Source: Mercenaria mercenaria (Eukaryota > Mollusca > Bivalvia > Venerida > Veneridae). From it: a stretch of 64,000 bases of DNA. Location of the stretch: NCBI RefSeq assembly GCF_021730395.1, contig NC_069370.1:68403501-68467500 (forward strand). The letters run 5' to 3'. Shown here one piece after another: positions 46,793 to 59,812 of the stretch; the first letter of the stretch is position 1, and each line of letters opens with the position of its first letter. The position numbers and the translations under genes were made by a program. The notes under the pieces were generated by a model, which saw only the letters and a program-made list of their open reading frames with translations, was not told the origin of the DNA and ran no database searches.

Positions 46793-48599
46793 CTCAGATA
46801 GCGCGTTCTAGCAAATAGTTTATGGATGATTTTATATTACAATGTATTGCTAAGGCAATCATCCTGACCTAGAAAAAAAAATTTCAAAGCTATATGCCTT
46901 TAAATGATAGTCATATGTACTTGCATGCAAAAACAAGGGAGTATAATTTAAAATGTATGTCTAAATATGTTCGTTTATGTAAATAACAAAGTGATAAATG
47001 CCGTGTAGTTATACGATTTTAACACGTATGATATCAAGAAGATTTATTTCTGTTTTCACATTTATCTCTTACTCTTTTTCACTATACATCTGACTGTTAT
47101 CATTTCCAGATGTTATATAGTCATGCACTTGTGCTAAAACCTAACTGTGATTAAAAATACCATGACACTTTACGTATTTTGTTTGTAAATACTCCGAACC
47201 AATTTGTTTGCTCTTAATAGTTATTTGTATGTTCATGCAATATTATCAGAGCTGGTAAGAAGCAACTGTCTAGAATGTACAGGTTTATAATCGTTACAAT
47301 TCACTCAGGACAAATGCAGTTTTTACCCTTGAAACTTGATAATCATAGAATTTATTTACTTATTAATCTTCATTTTCCGTTTTTGAACATTTTGCATTTT
47401 TTAACATTAGTTTCTAACATTTTTGAATATGAAAAATTTTGACAAAAGCTCAAGTTTACATATGATGTAAATTACTGAATTCCTGTCATTTTATTGATAT
47501 CTTGACGTTATCTTTTTTCACTGATCATTTTTAAGCGCAGGTTACATTTTCATTGTTTATAGAGCGTTCTCCGAGACTTTACTCTTTTTGTTGCTCAAAT
47601 CAGGTAGAATAGATATCTACTTCGAGAAATAAAGAAAAAATGTTTACTATGACTTGAAAAAATGCAATTTAATCTAACGAAATTTTACGATAGTTTCAAA
47701 TATGATAAATACATACAAAGCATAAATTTCATGTATGTACAACATAAAGTCTTTAGTAACAACTTGAAGATAAAGAACAAATGTCTTTCTCCAAATCTCT
47801 GTCAGAGGTCATTTTGTTGCCGGATTCTTATACACTCATAAACATTTGAATTAAGTTTGTTTTTCTTACAAGATGTGTGTACATATTGCTTTCCGTTACA
47901 TATTAATATTCATTTAGTCCAGTTGAAAATTCTGGTTGCTTTTGTTTATTTTGTTTATTTTATATATGTATGTATATGTAACTCGTATTGAAAAAAGATT
48001 TTGTACCATTTTACATAGTTTAAAATACTTCTGATCTTGTCGCATCTAATTTTACACACATCATCATATCATATCACTGACTTCAGCTGAAATAAGTTTT
48101 AGTGTTTCCCATTGTCATATATAATCGAACATTCATCTAAAGTACTATTGTGTGTTTTACATGTTTTTATTTGTATAATATAAAGGGTTAGGGTTATTAT
48201 AATAGTAGCTCGATTTGGGATGCTGTATTCGGCTCGAGTCGATTTTGCTAGATCGGATCTCAAGAGGTGCGCAAGCGAAGGCTGTTGATATTATTTATAC
48301 AGGGTCAGTTCAATACTAGTAATTAAATACTTGATCGTATACTACAAGCCTGTTGCTATTTGTTCTAATTTGACTTGCATTTTTAGCACATTTGAACACA
48401 AAGTGCTCAAGATAAGCTATTATGATCGTCCTTTGTCCGCTGTTCTTCGTCCTTCGTCGTCGCCGTTCGTTGTCAACAATTTGACTTTTAACATTCTGGA
48501 ACTCACAAAAATTGCCCAAATATGTAAGGAACTTCGTCTGAAAAAAGCAAGGATAAATAGCCAACAGGGAAAGCCACGTTAAAAGTGTAAATTCTCCAA
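46793..48599. other. Downstream region, possible 3' UTR of the ZNFX1-like gene
   Basis: No coding sequence is recognised. A fragment of the 164-bp repeat lies at 46864-46934. The sequence is AT-rich and otherwise looks unique; part may be 3' UTR. Confidence 0.35.
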
Positions 48600-48631
48600 A
48601 TCGCAACCAAACACGCAGACGTGCATACGAC

Positions 48632-48658
48632 CCCCCCCCCCCCCCACACACACACAAA
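48632..48658. repeat. Poly-C / CA simple repeat
   Basis: A run of C followed by (CA)n interrupts otherwise AT-rich sequence. Frames crossing it give low-complexity Gly/Val/Cys products and are not real genes. Confidence 0.8.
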
Positions 48659-48839
48659 GCAAACACACAAGGGCAAAACAAATAAATAAAGGTGGCACTG
48701 TCTAAGGACGGTCAGGGGCACAACACCACTGGGGAGCTTAAACCGGTTTATCGTGCACTTAACCTTAAGAAGTATAAAATGTGTGATCTAAGTAAAGACT
48801 GTGCTACCTGATGTCTGAAACTTTCACTAGTTAAAACCA

Positions 48840-49290
48840 TTGAAAATTTTGTTCACACTCAAGGTGCCACATTTTCTATCTGATCCTCATTACATTTTTT
48901 TTGTCAGAATGTTTGTCTCTATAAATCTAGGTCACTTTCAAAGATGAGGTACTCGAGATAAAAAACTAGGTCACTGGTTTATTCATAGAAACCCTGTGTT
49001 AATACTTTAAAGATTTATATATATCTTTGTCATAAAAGTGGGGTACTTGAATCTAAAAACGAGGTGTCTAGCTCAAACACAGAAAAAACTTAACTCTCGG
49101 AATGACACATTTTCTCTTGTTCTTCAAGGGACTTGTTCAGAATAGTTGTCTGTTTAAAATCTAGGGATAACCTTTAACTGGGTCATTTAGGTAAGACAAT
49201 TAGATCACTAGGTCAAATCATTGAAAGACTTGGTAACTGAAACGTGTTCAGAAGGTACAGGGTAAGAACTAGGTCACTTGGTCAGGACCC
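48840..49290. repeat. Degenerate dispersed repeat, two units
   Basis: GCCACATTTTCTATCTGATC at about 48869 and GACACATTTTCTCTTGTTC at about 49104 begin two units of about 233 bp. Both contain TTGTCAGAATGTTTGTC-like and AAATCTAGG phrases, and CTAGGTCA is scattered through both. Confidence 0.5.
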
Positions 49291-51995
49291 GTTATTATCA
49301 TCAACATTTAAAGTATGAACCTTAGAATTTAAAATGTTAACTTTCCTTTTAGGTATTTCATTGTTAAATTGCTGTAGATAGTAATGTGACTTTTTATGAA
49401 TGTGCCTTATATAGCGAGAGACAGCTTTGAATGATTCTATCATGTTAAATATATCATAAAAACATATAGGCATAGGAAATAGAGATCAATATAACTGCAC
49501 CTTTACTAATCCGACCTGTTCTGTATCACAAAAGTGCTTCTATTGTGACATTTTGATAAAAAATTGTATTTTCTGCACTATAAACTACTTACTGCTATTT
49601 CATTTATGAGCTTGTTATAAGTTATTTTTTACCGTAAATAAGCTGACAAAATCATATGAAGCAGGTTTAAAAGGGTAAATCAAACATATATGAATAAATC
49701 CCAAATGTTTTTGTTGTGCAAATAGGTATGATATTGTGTCTTGAACCATTTTCATTTTCCATTCAATTGTGTAATTGCAAGGGAAGTATACTAATAGATA
49801 TCTGCTTATAAGTACTGGCTTAAGGCAAGAGTTGTCATTCTTTGTTGATCACAGATTTAAATTAAACATTAAAACTTCTGTTATTGATGTTAACATAACT
49901 ATCATAAATTTCACATTTGTAAAATCATTTTTGGTTATTTCAAGGACTTAGAATTTAATTTCTAGATTTTATATAATGTATTTCTACTGTTGAAAAATTT
50001 AGGGTCTATCTGTAATACATATTGAAAATGAATATTTGCAAACGTTAACTCTAAGTTTTGATGAATAAAGCCGCCACAGGTGAGTGAATAAAACCCTTGG
50101 AGAGTGCAGTGCCGTCAGGACCTTCTTGTAATATGTTTTATTCACATGTTATTATTGTTTTGCAGTTGTTGCTTTTAGTATTGTTTTTGTATTACGTAGA
50201 AACAATGTACTAAAATTGTTATTTTAAGATTTGTAGTATTTTCTTACTGTGATATAAATGCCAATAGCACTTACAAAACGTTACTGTTTTATACATGCTT
50301 GTAAATGGACGTTAAAATGAATGTTATTACTGAAAAAAGAGTATAGTTGTTACATTGTAATATGCGTTTTACGTAATATACCTGATACTTCGTATACTCA
50401 AGGGAAGTAACATTTTTCATACATTACTATACAATGTAAAATCTTTATTTCACACTTTTCATTCCAATCCTGTCTTGTTTATTTGTTTTATTGCAATGAC
50501 ATTGAGGTTGTGAAATTTAATAAAGTTAACAACATTATCTGTCTTAATATATTCAGTGTTTTGTTTAATATTTATTTTCTTGCATACCAGACGGGATTTT
50601 CCGGTATTTTTACCGGTGCTGGAAGAATCCATCTTACTAGATGACTCTTTGTTCCTAATGGTATATTTCTTATTAAAAAAATGTATCTTATCAAAATTTC
50701 ATAACGTTACGCTGCAACTAATAAAACAAAACCGGAACTAAACATTGTTAGTTGTCTTTGAAATGTCATGTCCTTCCTGTTTACGGAAGTTGGTTTCCCG
50801 CGCTTTGTTGAAATACGCTACTGTAAGAAATAGTTCTAAAAAGAAGGCCGTTAGATTGATTTTATTATTATTTCCTGAATATGGTATGCAAGAAAGAGGT
50901 TCCATCACTGGCTGTAACTGCAAATGGAAATATCCGGCTAATGGGAAACTGTTTACGCGGTAACTCGGCAGAGCCTGCTGACAGTGTTTATATTATATTT
51001 CCGTATAAATTTTAATTTCAATTAAGTTTAAGTTATAACGCAGCTATTTTTTAACTTGTATTCATACTCTCAAGGAAGATGAATAAAATGAAACGTTAAA
51101 AACATCAGTGTTACACCGAGTAAGAAATGAATTGTAAATCTACCCCCTCCCCCATCCCAACTAAAAAAGTAAATATTTACAATGTTTTTCGTAATTGTCA
51201 AACACTGTTATACATAGTTCAGTTTTTAAATTTAGAATAATTACATGTAATTCCTTGAAATGTTCCAGTATTTGTTTTCCAATAACTTATCTTTCAAATA
51301 TGCATGCTTAAGACAAAATATTAGGCAAGATAAATATGAATACTTAATTGCTTTAAGTTGCTGTGTGCAATTAGCAATTTGCTGGAGTTCCGCTTACCAA
51401 TGAGTAAAATAGTGTAAACCTAAAATATGTAATTCTACGTATTATCAGTTATGGAATTACTTTGTTTAGCTTTTAGTGCATTCAAACATTTTGAAACTAG
51501 TACTGTCAACATGTTGCTATATCTTGACTAGCTGGCTTGGAGTACCAACTTAAAACATTGATACAGAGTGTTTTGCTTGTTTTCAGACTTCATAAGTAAT
51601 AATTAGATTTAAAAACACAACGATGAAAATAAGTTTCACTAGAAGATATTAAGCAGGAAAGAAATCAAAGAGCAGCAAAAAAAGCAATTTTTGTCGGTCA
51701 TCAGATGGAAAATTCATTTCGTGATCAGTTTGATGGATGCGCCAGAAAGAAACAAGTTTGATGAGCGTGTTTGTTTTCATAAACTCTAAATCATGCATTT
51801 CTAAAGCACATATTGATGGCTTACCATTATTATTTTAAATGATATTTTGTTCAATGTGCTGCAATAATTACCGTTTGCGTAATAATACTGGCAGTAGCTG
51901 CACAAATGTTACGCGCAAATAACCAATTTGCGCGTTTTGTTAATCGCTTAGCGCAGATAACCTATTTGCGATTTACGCAACGATTGGCAAATTAA
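49291..51995. other. Spacer without a recognised gene
   Basis: AT-rich. An AATAAA at 50519-50524 in a T-rich context could be a polyadenylation signal, but which transcript would use it is unknown. Frames near 50556-50963 lack any recognisable domain. Confidence 0.35.
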
Positions 51996-52641
51996 GGTAG
52001 CAGGGTACACTTTGGAATTTTGGCCCCCGTCAATATTTGTTATAAAGAGAACATCGTGATTTTGGATGTCTGTAAATTAAGGTGAGAGATAATGATTATT
52101 AATTCTTTAGAAAATTTATACAGCCGATACATGTAAAATTCTGATGTCAGTTGGAAAACTAACTGCTGGTAGCTTTGTATGATCAATGAGACACATTTTC
52201 GCGGAAAAATTCAATTCACGGAAGGGTTCTGTGCTTGTTGATTGATACTCAGGAACATTTTCGTTATTTTCTGAAAAAGCGAGCTGGATGGGCCCCCATT
52301 CCATTTATGTCCTGACGTTCAGTAAGGACTATTAAATTAAGAAATGCAATAAAATTGGACATTGTTCTTGCAGCGGGATCATTGTAGACTGTTCAAAAGG
52401 TGCAAAATTGATGATTTTGGCACGCTATTTTTCATGGATGATGTATACCTTTCGCTTTGATAACTTTCTTTATTCTTGTATGAGAATCCTGATCTTGCCA
52501 TTAATTAAAAGCACAAAACATGCACGCACTTTATAAAATGGCCACCCAAATTTTGCTCATAGGGGAAGTGCAATATTGAGACTCGCTACATGTAAGACCG
52601 TCCGTGCCCAAAATTTTCGCATCTAAGTGTACCTTGCTACC
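51996..52641. mobile_element. MITE, TTAA-type, 646 bp
   Basis: It starts GGTAGCAGGGTACACTT...AATTTTGGC and ends with the inverted GCCCAAAATTTTCGC...AAGTGTACCTTGCTACC. TTAA precedes the left end (51992-51995); the right flank here is TCAG. Its last 169 bp recur almost unchanged at 59813-59981, where TTAA does follow. TTAA points to piggyBac-like mobilisation. Confidence 0.75.
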
Positions 52642-53150
52642 TCAGACAACCTTACTCACATTTGTTTAACGCGCAAGATATCTATCTTCAGTCCGCACTA
52701 AAGACATACTAATTTTGTCTTCCCACAAAATTTAATAAGAGGGCCTTTCATACAAAATTGTTTAATGATAAAAATGACAAAAACAGATACGCTTGAAGGT
52801 GCGAATTGTCCTAGTGTACAATACATTAAATACTAATAAAGGCGATCCACATATTTATACAGTTGTTTGAAGAAGTTATTTACGTCCTTGGTAATTTACA
52901 TACTATTTCTTTAAACTTCAAGTTACTTATCGTCATCCAAGATGTATTTTATAAACACATATTAAATTCAACTTTTTAATGCGTTAATAAACATTTAAAA
53001 CTGAAATAGTAACTGTCGCAACACGCAGAGAAAATAGCAAACCTTGACATGTATTCCAAGTAAGTCATTCCATTTTTTTCTAATATTGGTAAGATAATAA
53101 ACCAATATTGGAATCTTCTTAAGTATTCTTAACATGAGACTGTTAGACAG
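52642..53150. other. Spacer without a recognised gene
   Basis: AT-rich sequence with an imperfect inverted pair around ACCAATATTGG (about 53083-53114), just upstream of the Penelope-like fossil. No gene. Confidence 0.4.
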
Positions 53151-53965
53151 TTATATGACTATAAACCTATTATTGCTTACAAAAGACCCAAGAATATTCA
53201 AGATGTTTAATTCATTCTAAGATGGGCAAGAAAGACATAAATGGCAGTGTAAGTAAAAGTTATAGACGTCGCTGTACAAATATAAATGAAGATAATTCTT
53301 TTTCTAGTACCACCAATTCATCTTGTTATAATGTAAGACATAATCTGTCATGCATTTCAATTGATGTTATTTACTTAATAACATGTAATAAATGTTTGAA
53401 ACAGTATGTTGGACAAATGCATCAGCAATATTCACAAATAATGAGTACTCGTGGATTTGATATAAATCACTATCCAGAAACAACTACTATTGTTTATGAA
53501 CATATTTATTTTCAAGGACATACTATTCAGGATTTTCTTTTATGCCAAATCGATAAAGTAACTAATCCTTGGATAAGCTTTTAAACGTTTTAAAAGAGAC
53601 TTTCTGACTGTATCGTTTTGGCACTGTGTCTCCGCAAGGAATGAATTCAAAACTTCTGTATTAATGCCTTTGAAAATACCTGTTATATACTTATATATAT
53701 TAACGTTATGTATATATTCCAAAATCAGTTTTGACTGCTCTCTTCCCTTAACCATTGCACTTACATTGCATTTTATCACAAGTATATGCATACTATGATC
53801 CTGTTTATGATTTTTACGCCAAACTCTGTTAAATTTTGACAATGTCATCATTGATGTCATTTGACGCTGACGTCGCTTCCTTTCTTATGTTTATTTTTAA
53901 CCCTGAAGAAGGCTTATGTAGCCGAAATAAAACTGACTTGGTAAAAAAGGTTTTTGAAGTTTTGA
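53150..53965 (+). pseudogene. Fossil 3' part of a Penelope-like element (GIY-YIG endonuclease)
   Basis: Translation shows the linker KPIIAYKRPKNIQD (about 53159-53200), then a Cys-containing stretch and a GIY-YIG-type nuclease region: VIYLITCNKCLKQYVGQ (about 53368-53418), a glycine- and histidine-containing middle, and EHIYFQGHTIQDFLLCQID (about 53500-53556). The 3' end has the phrase CCCTGAAGAAGGCTTATG, like the tail that ends many such elements. The copy is old and incomplete. It may belong to the same family as the reverse transcriptase fossil at 6790-7790. Confidence 0.65.
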
Positions 53966-54036
53966 CTACTTTTAATCGTGTTAATTTTCCAAAGAACGTT
54001 ATTTTACTTTTGTAAGAAATAATACTTCAATTGTTT

Positions 54037-54680
54037 AACAAGAGCTCGTAAAACACGAAATGCCCCATCCCCTTGATGCATTCAGTAACTGCACAAGGAA
54101 CAGAAATTATTTGGTCACTCTACACTGGACCAAACAATAATTGTGAGCCATTTACTAGTCATAATGATATCAGTATCAAATGTTCTTAGAACAAAGCATG
54201 GTCTAGTTATTTGGCAAAAACCATCTACTGTTCCGGGTAACTGTGACCTTGACCTTTGACCTACTGATCTCAAGATAAGTTGCGGTCATCTGCTGATCAT
54301 GATCAACCTTCCTATTAAGTTTCGTGATCCTAGGCCCAGGCGTTCTCATGTTAACGTCCGTAAACGGTTTAACTCTTCCAGGTAACTGTGACCTTGACCT
54401 GTGACCTAGTGACCTCAAAATCAATAGGAATTATTTGCTAGTCATGATCAACATCTCTGTTAAAGTTCGTGATCCTAGGCCCAAGCATTCTCAAGTTATC
54501 TTCCGTAAAACCGTTTAATTGTTCCGGGTCACTGTGACCTTGACCTTTGACATACTGATCTCAAAATCAATAAGGATCATTTATTGGTCATGAACAACCT
54601 CCCTATCAACCTTCATGATCCTAGGTCCAAGCGTATTGGGACCGAGCCACCGATAGATAGACCAACCGACCGACTGTAAG
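54037..54680 (+). mobile_element. Pearl/Helitron-like non-autonomous element with 145-bp repeats
   Basis: It begins AACAAGAGCTCGTAAAACACG. It contains three units of 145 bp that start GTGACCTTGACCTTTGACCTA at 54243, 54388 and 54533. It ends in a short tetranucleotide run (GATAGATAGACC, ACCGACCGACTG). A tandem core followed by a tetranucleotide microsatellite is the layout described for bivalve Pearl elements; the attribution is from that layout. Confidence 0.7.
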
Positions 54681-55795
54681 GGCGTAGGAGCTGGGGCGGC
54701 AGGGGCGGCACCCGCCGCCCCAATATTTCGAGGAGCAGCGAAATGCCGAACTCGTAAATTTCTGAAAAGGCTAGAAAATATAATTGAAAATAAATGCATT
54801 GTACAGCGGTCTTCCATTTATCATGAAGTGCATCGGCGACTGATATGTACACAGAATTTTGTCATATCGCTGACACCTTCCTAAATCACCTTGGTGACAG
54901 GGTATTGTACAAAATCGATAATCAGCAACGACCATGGCCGCGGTATTTTCACGTCCCGCAGACTCGGATTATAGGCGATACATTAATTAATGAAAGTTAA
55001 TCGTATTTAATTGCTTACTGCCGAACAGATTATAGACACTTGTAATTAATGTTGTGTCTCAAATTCTGCCGACAAAGGTAAGTATCTTTAGTAAATCACA
55101 AACACAAATCGGGATCTTTAGATGACTTTTCATAAAATATATTAAATTAAATATTTTATCACTTAAACATATTGTTCGAAATATCAAAGAAACGAATCTT
55201 AATGATTTAATTCAACGCATCAAATGTAGAAAAATCATCATAGATTCTGCAGATCTAGTTAAATTAACAAGTATTACAGCTTCTACATAAAAATATAAAA
55301 GGCTAATCACCCTCGCAATTTTGCATTTCCAAATAGATCGTTTGGTAAAAAGAACCATGAAGTCCGTTCATTCAACCCTCAATGGTTCAAAGAAAACAAT
55401 GAATTGCGTTTACCTTTATAATGCCATTTAATGACTAAAATGCTATAAGGATTAGATTACCCCTTTAAGTCAGGGTCTTGTGCTCGATCACCTACTTAGA
55501 CATTACTGGTTTTACCCTGGCAAGACATTGTCCGTATCTAACATCGTACCGCCATTACAGTGTTTAAACATAGTAAACTGTAATTAGGGGTGAAAACTCG
55601 AAAACAAAAATGTGTATGTTCAACAGATATTGAGCAGTCCAAGAAGTCGCCAGATTGCACCATTTACTCCAGCTATATGCAAAATTTTCCCGGGCTCACC
55701 CCGGACCCCGTTCATAGGAGGGGAACACCTCCTCCCAAACCCACCCCCTCTGCCGCCCCAATAATCAAATCGCCCCTACGCTCCGTCGGACATCA
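54681..55795. mobile_element. Element with G/C-rich imperfect inverted ends
   Basis: The left end GGGCGTAGGAGCTGGGGCGG and, inverted on the right (55735-55790), GGAGCGTAGGGGCGATTTG...GGGGCGGCAGAGG are related. The block at 55690-55760 is C-rich like those at 17177 and 17474. The interior is AT-rich and has no transposase that I can see. The boundaries are approximate. Confidence 0.4.
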
Positions 55796-55819
55796 GCAAT
55801 AAGTAGGTCACTAAAAGAC

Positions 55820-55945
55820 AACAATAACAAGAAAAAACAAGAGGGTCATGATGGCCCTATATCGCTCACCTGTTAAACTTGACATTTGAATCATCAAGGT
55901 AAACATTCTGACATATTTTCATGAAGATAGGTTCATAGTGTGCTT
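55820..55945. repeat. Fragment of a dispersed bivalve repeat
   Basis: It opens with CAAGAGGGTCATGATGGCCC TATATCGCTCACCTG and continues with AT-rich sequence; the phrase looks like the conserved terminus of an abundant dispersed element. Identified by familiarity only. Confidence 0.35.
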
Positions 55946-56070
55946 TATACCCGTATGAAAGCGCTAAATAGCATTCCAATGCTTTACCGATTTTATCAGG
56001 ATTTCTGGTCAATGTCTCTAGTAAGCTGCAAAGTTGATTTTTAGAACTTGCCAATCTATGTCACAAATCA

Positions 56071-56515
56071 CCCGCCCGCTTAGCTCAGTAGGGAGAGCGT
56101 CGGTCTACGGATCGCGAGGTCATGAGTTCGATCCTCGGGGTGGGGGTGGGGGCGTATGTTCTCCCTGACGATTTGATAAAAGACATTGTGTCTGAAATCA
56201 TCCGTCCTCCACCTCTGATTCATGTGGGGAAGTTGGCAGTTACTTGCGGAGAACAGGTTTGTACTGGTATAGAATCATTCATGTGGGGAAGTTGGCAGTT
56301 ACTTGTGGAGAACAGGTTTGTACTGGTACAGAATCCAGGAACACTGGTTAGGTTAACTGCCCGCCGTTACATGACTGAAATACTGTTGAAAAGCGGCGTT
56401 AAACCCAAAACAAACAAACATAATCCAGGAACACTGGTTAGGTTAACTGCCCGCCGTTGCATGACAGAAACACTGCTGAAAAACGGCGTTAAACCCAAAA
56501 CAAGCAAACAAAATG
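56071..56515 (+). mobile_element. tRNA-Arg-like SINE with two internal tandem duplications
   Basis: The head is GCCCGCTTAGCTCAGTAGGG with B box GAGTTCGATCCTC and loop CTACGGA (ACG, Arg-like). In the body a 59-bp unit is duplicated (56218-56276, 56277-56335), then a 90-bp unit that includes the 3' end GGCGTTAAACCCAAAAC is duplicated (56332-56421, 56422-56511). Because of the duplications a long frame crosses the element; it is not a gene. The element is absent from the left segmental copy. Confidence 0.85.
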
Positions 56516-57010
56516 TCGCAAATAAGTTAGGCCTACTTATTTTAAGGAAAATGTAAACCGAAAGTACAGCTAAAATTAAAAATAAACACGCATTAATAAT
56601 ACTTTATCTGAAATTTACCACGCACTTGTAATGAGTCAGTCAAAATGCATTTTCAGAAAATATATAAATAGAAAAGAAACGTAATTGATAATATTTTCAT
56701 CCTGGTAGTTATGCATAATATTATTATTTAAGCAGTGGTTGTCAATCTGAAGATACAACATTAAAACTATGAACATTTTAACGGATTTAACAATGGAAAT
56801 CTTAGGTACAATCTTTTTAAATATCCCAACTGCATAGTTTTTCATTTTACATGTCAAATGATATAAATGTCGCATAATTATTTGAAAATTAAGAACATAG
56901 CAATTCAAATATAGTTTATGATATTTGAAATATTTTAATTAAGTAGTATCATATATTATCAGCATTTTAAATGTTAAGAATGTAATTATACGACTTTCGG
57001 TTTTAATACT

Positions 57011-57165
57011 TCAAATCACTTGCCCCTCACCAATGTGGGTTCGAACTTCACTTGGAGCGTAGGATTCTCTTACGAAAGGTCAGTGGGTTAACCTACAAAA
57101 TTTGAAAGTCGCCATATGACGAATTATTGTGTCAGTGGGACGTTAAACTCAAGGAAACAAAAATA
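57011..57165 (+). mobile_element. Truncated tRNA-Ser-like SINE, orthologous to 28527-28800
   Basis: It retains ACTTGCCCCTCACCAATGTG, the B-box region and the tail (AAAGTCGCCATATGACG, GGGACGTTAAACTCAAG), with the 5' end and mid-body lost. The same TTTCGGTTTTAATA flank marks it as the same insertion event as the left copy. Confidence 0.75.
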
Positions 57166-57774
57166 AACGGTGTTCTGACGTAACTCTTAAGTCAGTGGCT
57201 TGATGTATTGTAAGAAATCAACTAGTTAATTAGGATGTTGTAGGTGTTTATATAAAGACTTTGGAACTCGCGTAAACGATTCGTATATAAATAACATCAG
57301 TATCATTTTCTTGTATTCTTCAAACTGAATTCACTGATTCGACACGCAAATTTACCAACACAAACCATATCTACGACACCCTCGTACTGAACAAATGCAG
57401 TACACCAGCAGAAATAAGCAGTGAAATTCGGAGATGAATCAAGTTTGAAAATACCATTTACTACTTTCCTGATTTTACGCTTATACTCAAGAGTAGATAA
57501 GTGATTCGAGTTCGAAACCAAGGGTCATAAGTACGAGCCCCTGCTCCTCCAAATAAAATAATACTGGGATCAGAGTCCCGCCAATGGGTGTTTTATAACA
57601 GGCTCGCTGAAGGGCCGGAGAAGCTTCTAATCTTGAACTGGAGCTTGCTCTGTGTCTTGTACTACCTTCTTACTAACAGTCTTCTGGAGAATCGGCCATA
57701 CGGGTACCGGCAGCGACTATTATTAAGCTTACGAACAAGCGGTTGTATATCAAATTGACAGGTAGCAACGGCGA

Positions 57775-58127
57775 GGTATTACACGTGCTACGTTTTTTAA
57801 ACGTAGTAAATGGGCAATATACATGTAGTAGTACGTAGAAAATGTATTAGCAACGGCTACACACGTAATGGTGATGATGTTTTCTCCAGAAACGTGTGTT
57901 TTGGATTGTTCAACACAAACGCCGGGTTTCAATAAAATTAAACCTCAAAGATGTACGACTTACCTAAAACTTAATAAAAACTTAAAAAGTTAATACGTAC
58001 AAAAACGTACTAAATCAAACTTAAAATGGTTTCAGTACTGCTATGTAGGGGCATGTATTATTACGAGGAGCTACGTTTTACAGTTTAGTAGGTATTGTAG
58101 TCCATATTTTAATTCAGTAGTTGTACC
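57775..58127. other. Insertion private to the right segmental copy
   Basis: The left copy passes directly from GACAGGTAGCAACGGC-like sequence to the microsatellite, while here about 350 bp intervene. It is rich in TACGT/ACGTA motifs (for example CTACGTTTTTTAAACGTAG). No clear inverted ends or coding sense. Confidence 0.45.
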
Positions 58128-58499
58128 TACCTACCTACTTACCTACCTTTCTTTCTTCCATTCTTTTCCAAAAACGACGAATTCATTGAAAATAACGATT
58201 TAAATATCAACAGAAAACACTTGTGAAGATGTAATCTAATAGACTTGAAAGAAACGTGATAATAATGTCCTTGAAATTGACATTGATATGGGCCATTGGA
58301 TTTTGGCCAAAATGCATTTTCAAAAAATATTTAAATAGAATAAACGCTACAGGGAATCTAGTCATGATAGATGCGCAGGTTTAGGGCAACTTGATTTTCA
58401 ATGACACTGAATTATTTTCTGTCGAATTTCGAAAAATCTGTATAGTATCAAATGTGCGGATATTCAAACTGGGAAAACAGTGGAAGACATAAGTAAGGC

Positions 58500-59812
58500 C
58501 ACGCCAAATTTATTATTTGGTCAACGGATTTCCCTATCCATTTTTTTTTCTTTTTAGTATCAAAAATAAAATATTTGTTTTTGAAAATCAGCTTCCGCCT
58601 GTTTCAGTTTTTGCAGACTGACTGCAAAATTTAAGAGCAGGCCTTTTTTCACTGTGTAGGGGTCTTATTTTACTGTGTAGCTGCAGGTTTAGTTTAATAC
58701 TTTTAATCATAATTGTCCATTAAAACACCAGGAGAACATGTTTCAGCCTCTGTATTTGTTTCTACAATTGCACTAGTATGTACAATTGACAGCCAGTATG
58801 ACAATTAGAAAAAGTAGCCCGGGAAAAGTCATTAGGAAGAGTTTCGCGAGTCATTTTCTTCTCAACACGAACAACAAAACGTCTCATTATTTAAAACAGT
58901 GTCATCAAATAATAATTGGTGATATATATATCAGCAATAATTGGGTACCAGTAAAATGAGGAACAGGTGGAATAATTCACATACAGTGTTACATCACGGA
59001 AATTTAATTCTGTATGTGTGATACAACAGTAATCGTTTCAGGCAGTTATAGTAATTACAATAGTAATAACGATTCTATCATCAGAAATGTGTTGTGATTA
59101 AACATATACCATAAGCAAGAATTGTTAACAAAATGCCAATTTCGCTAAATATCTTAGTCATAAAAAAGAGACTTAGATACAGTTTCCGAATACCGTAATA
59201 TGAAGTCATTCTAAAATGTTGATCACCAACCAAATTATATCGGTTTCGAATGAATTTCAATTCTGGTAATTTTAATACTTGAATTAAGTTCTCTTGCCTA
59301 CCCAGTCCATGAATCCATGGTGTGCATACCTGACCTTGAGACCAAAAATGGGTAAAAAACATGTGATAAAAATTGATCAAGTCTGTTTTCTAGTTTGTTT
59401 GTGCATTTGTAGGACAAATATAGTAAGGGCAATGGAACTACATATATCTGTTTGTGAAATACAATCTGACATTTGTAAAATACATGCTTTCGAGTTTACT
59501 TGGGGTTCAAGCCTTTCATATCCGCACATTCACCTATTCCAATTGTTCTGTAGAGCCAAGTTCAGAGTTATATCCCTTACTGGTGTTTCTCAGACCAAAG
59601 TCTAACTTGTACAGTGTATATATATCTCAATAGAATAGATGCCAAATATGAAACGAAAAGTGAAATATTCCATAAAATTTTGCTTATGTGAGACTATATC
59701 GCTGTACTATCTTAGTCAGTCAATATTTAAAAGATTGAATTACTGTCTCCTATTGTTCTTTACCTTCAGTTTGCAAAGAAATGTTTATTTTCTGCGAAAT
59801 TACATTTCATTG
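58500..59812. other. Upstream region of the second ZNFX1-like paralogue, part 1
   Basis: It includes a stretch beginning GGCCACGCCAAATTTATT at about 58499 that looks like a dispersed repeat. No gene. Frames at 59081-59605 are unsupported. Confidence 0.35.

Noticed and set aside
48316-48721. Minus-strand frames with GGGG/CVC stretches
   Set aside because: Generated by the poly-C/CA simple repeat at 48632-48658.
53540-53860. 106-codon minus-strand frame
   Set aside because: Antisense to the 3' part of the Penelope-like fossil.
56122-56556. 144-codon frame with internal repeats
   Set aside because: It lies within the tRNA-Arg-like SINE; the repeated peptide is produced by the two internal duplications of that SINE.
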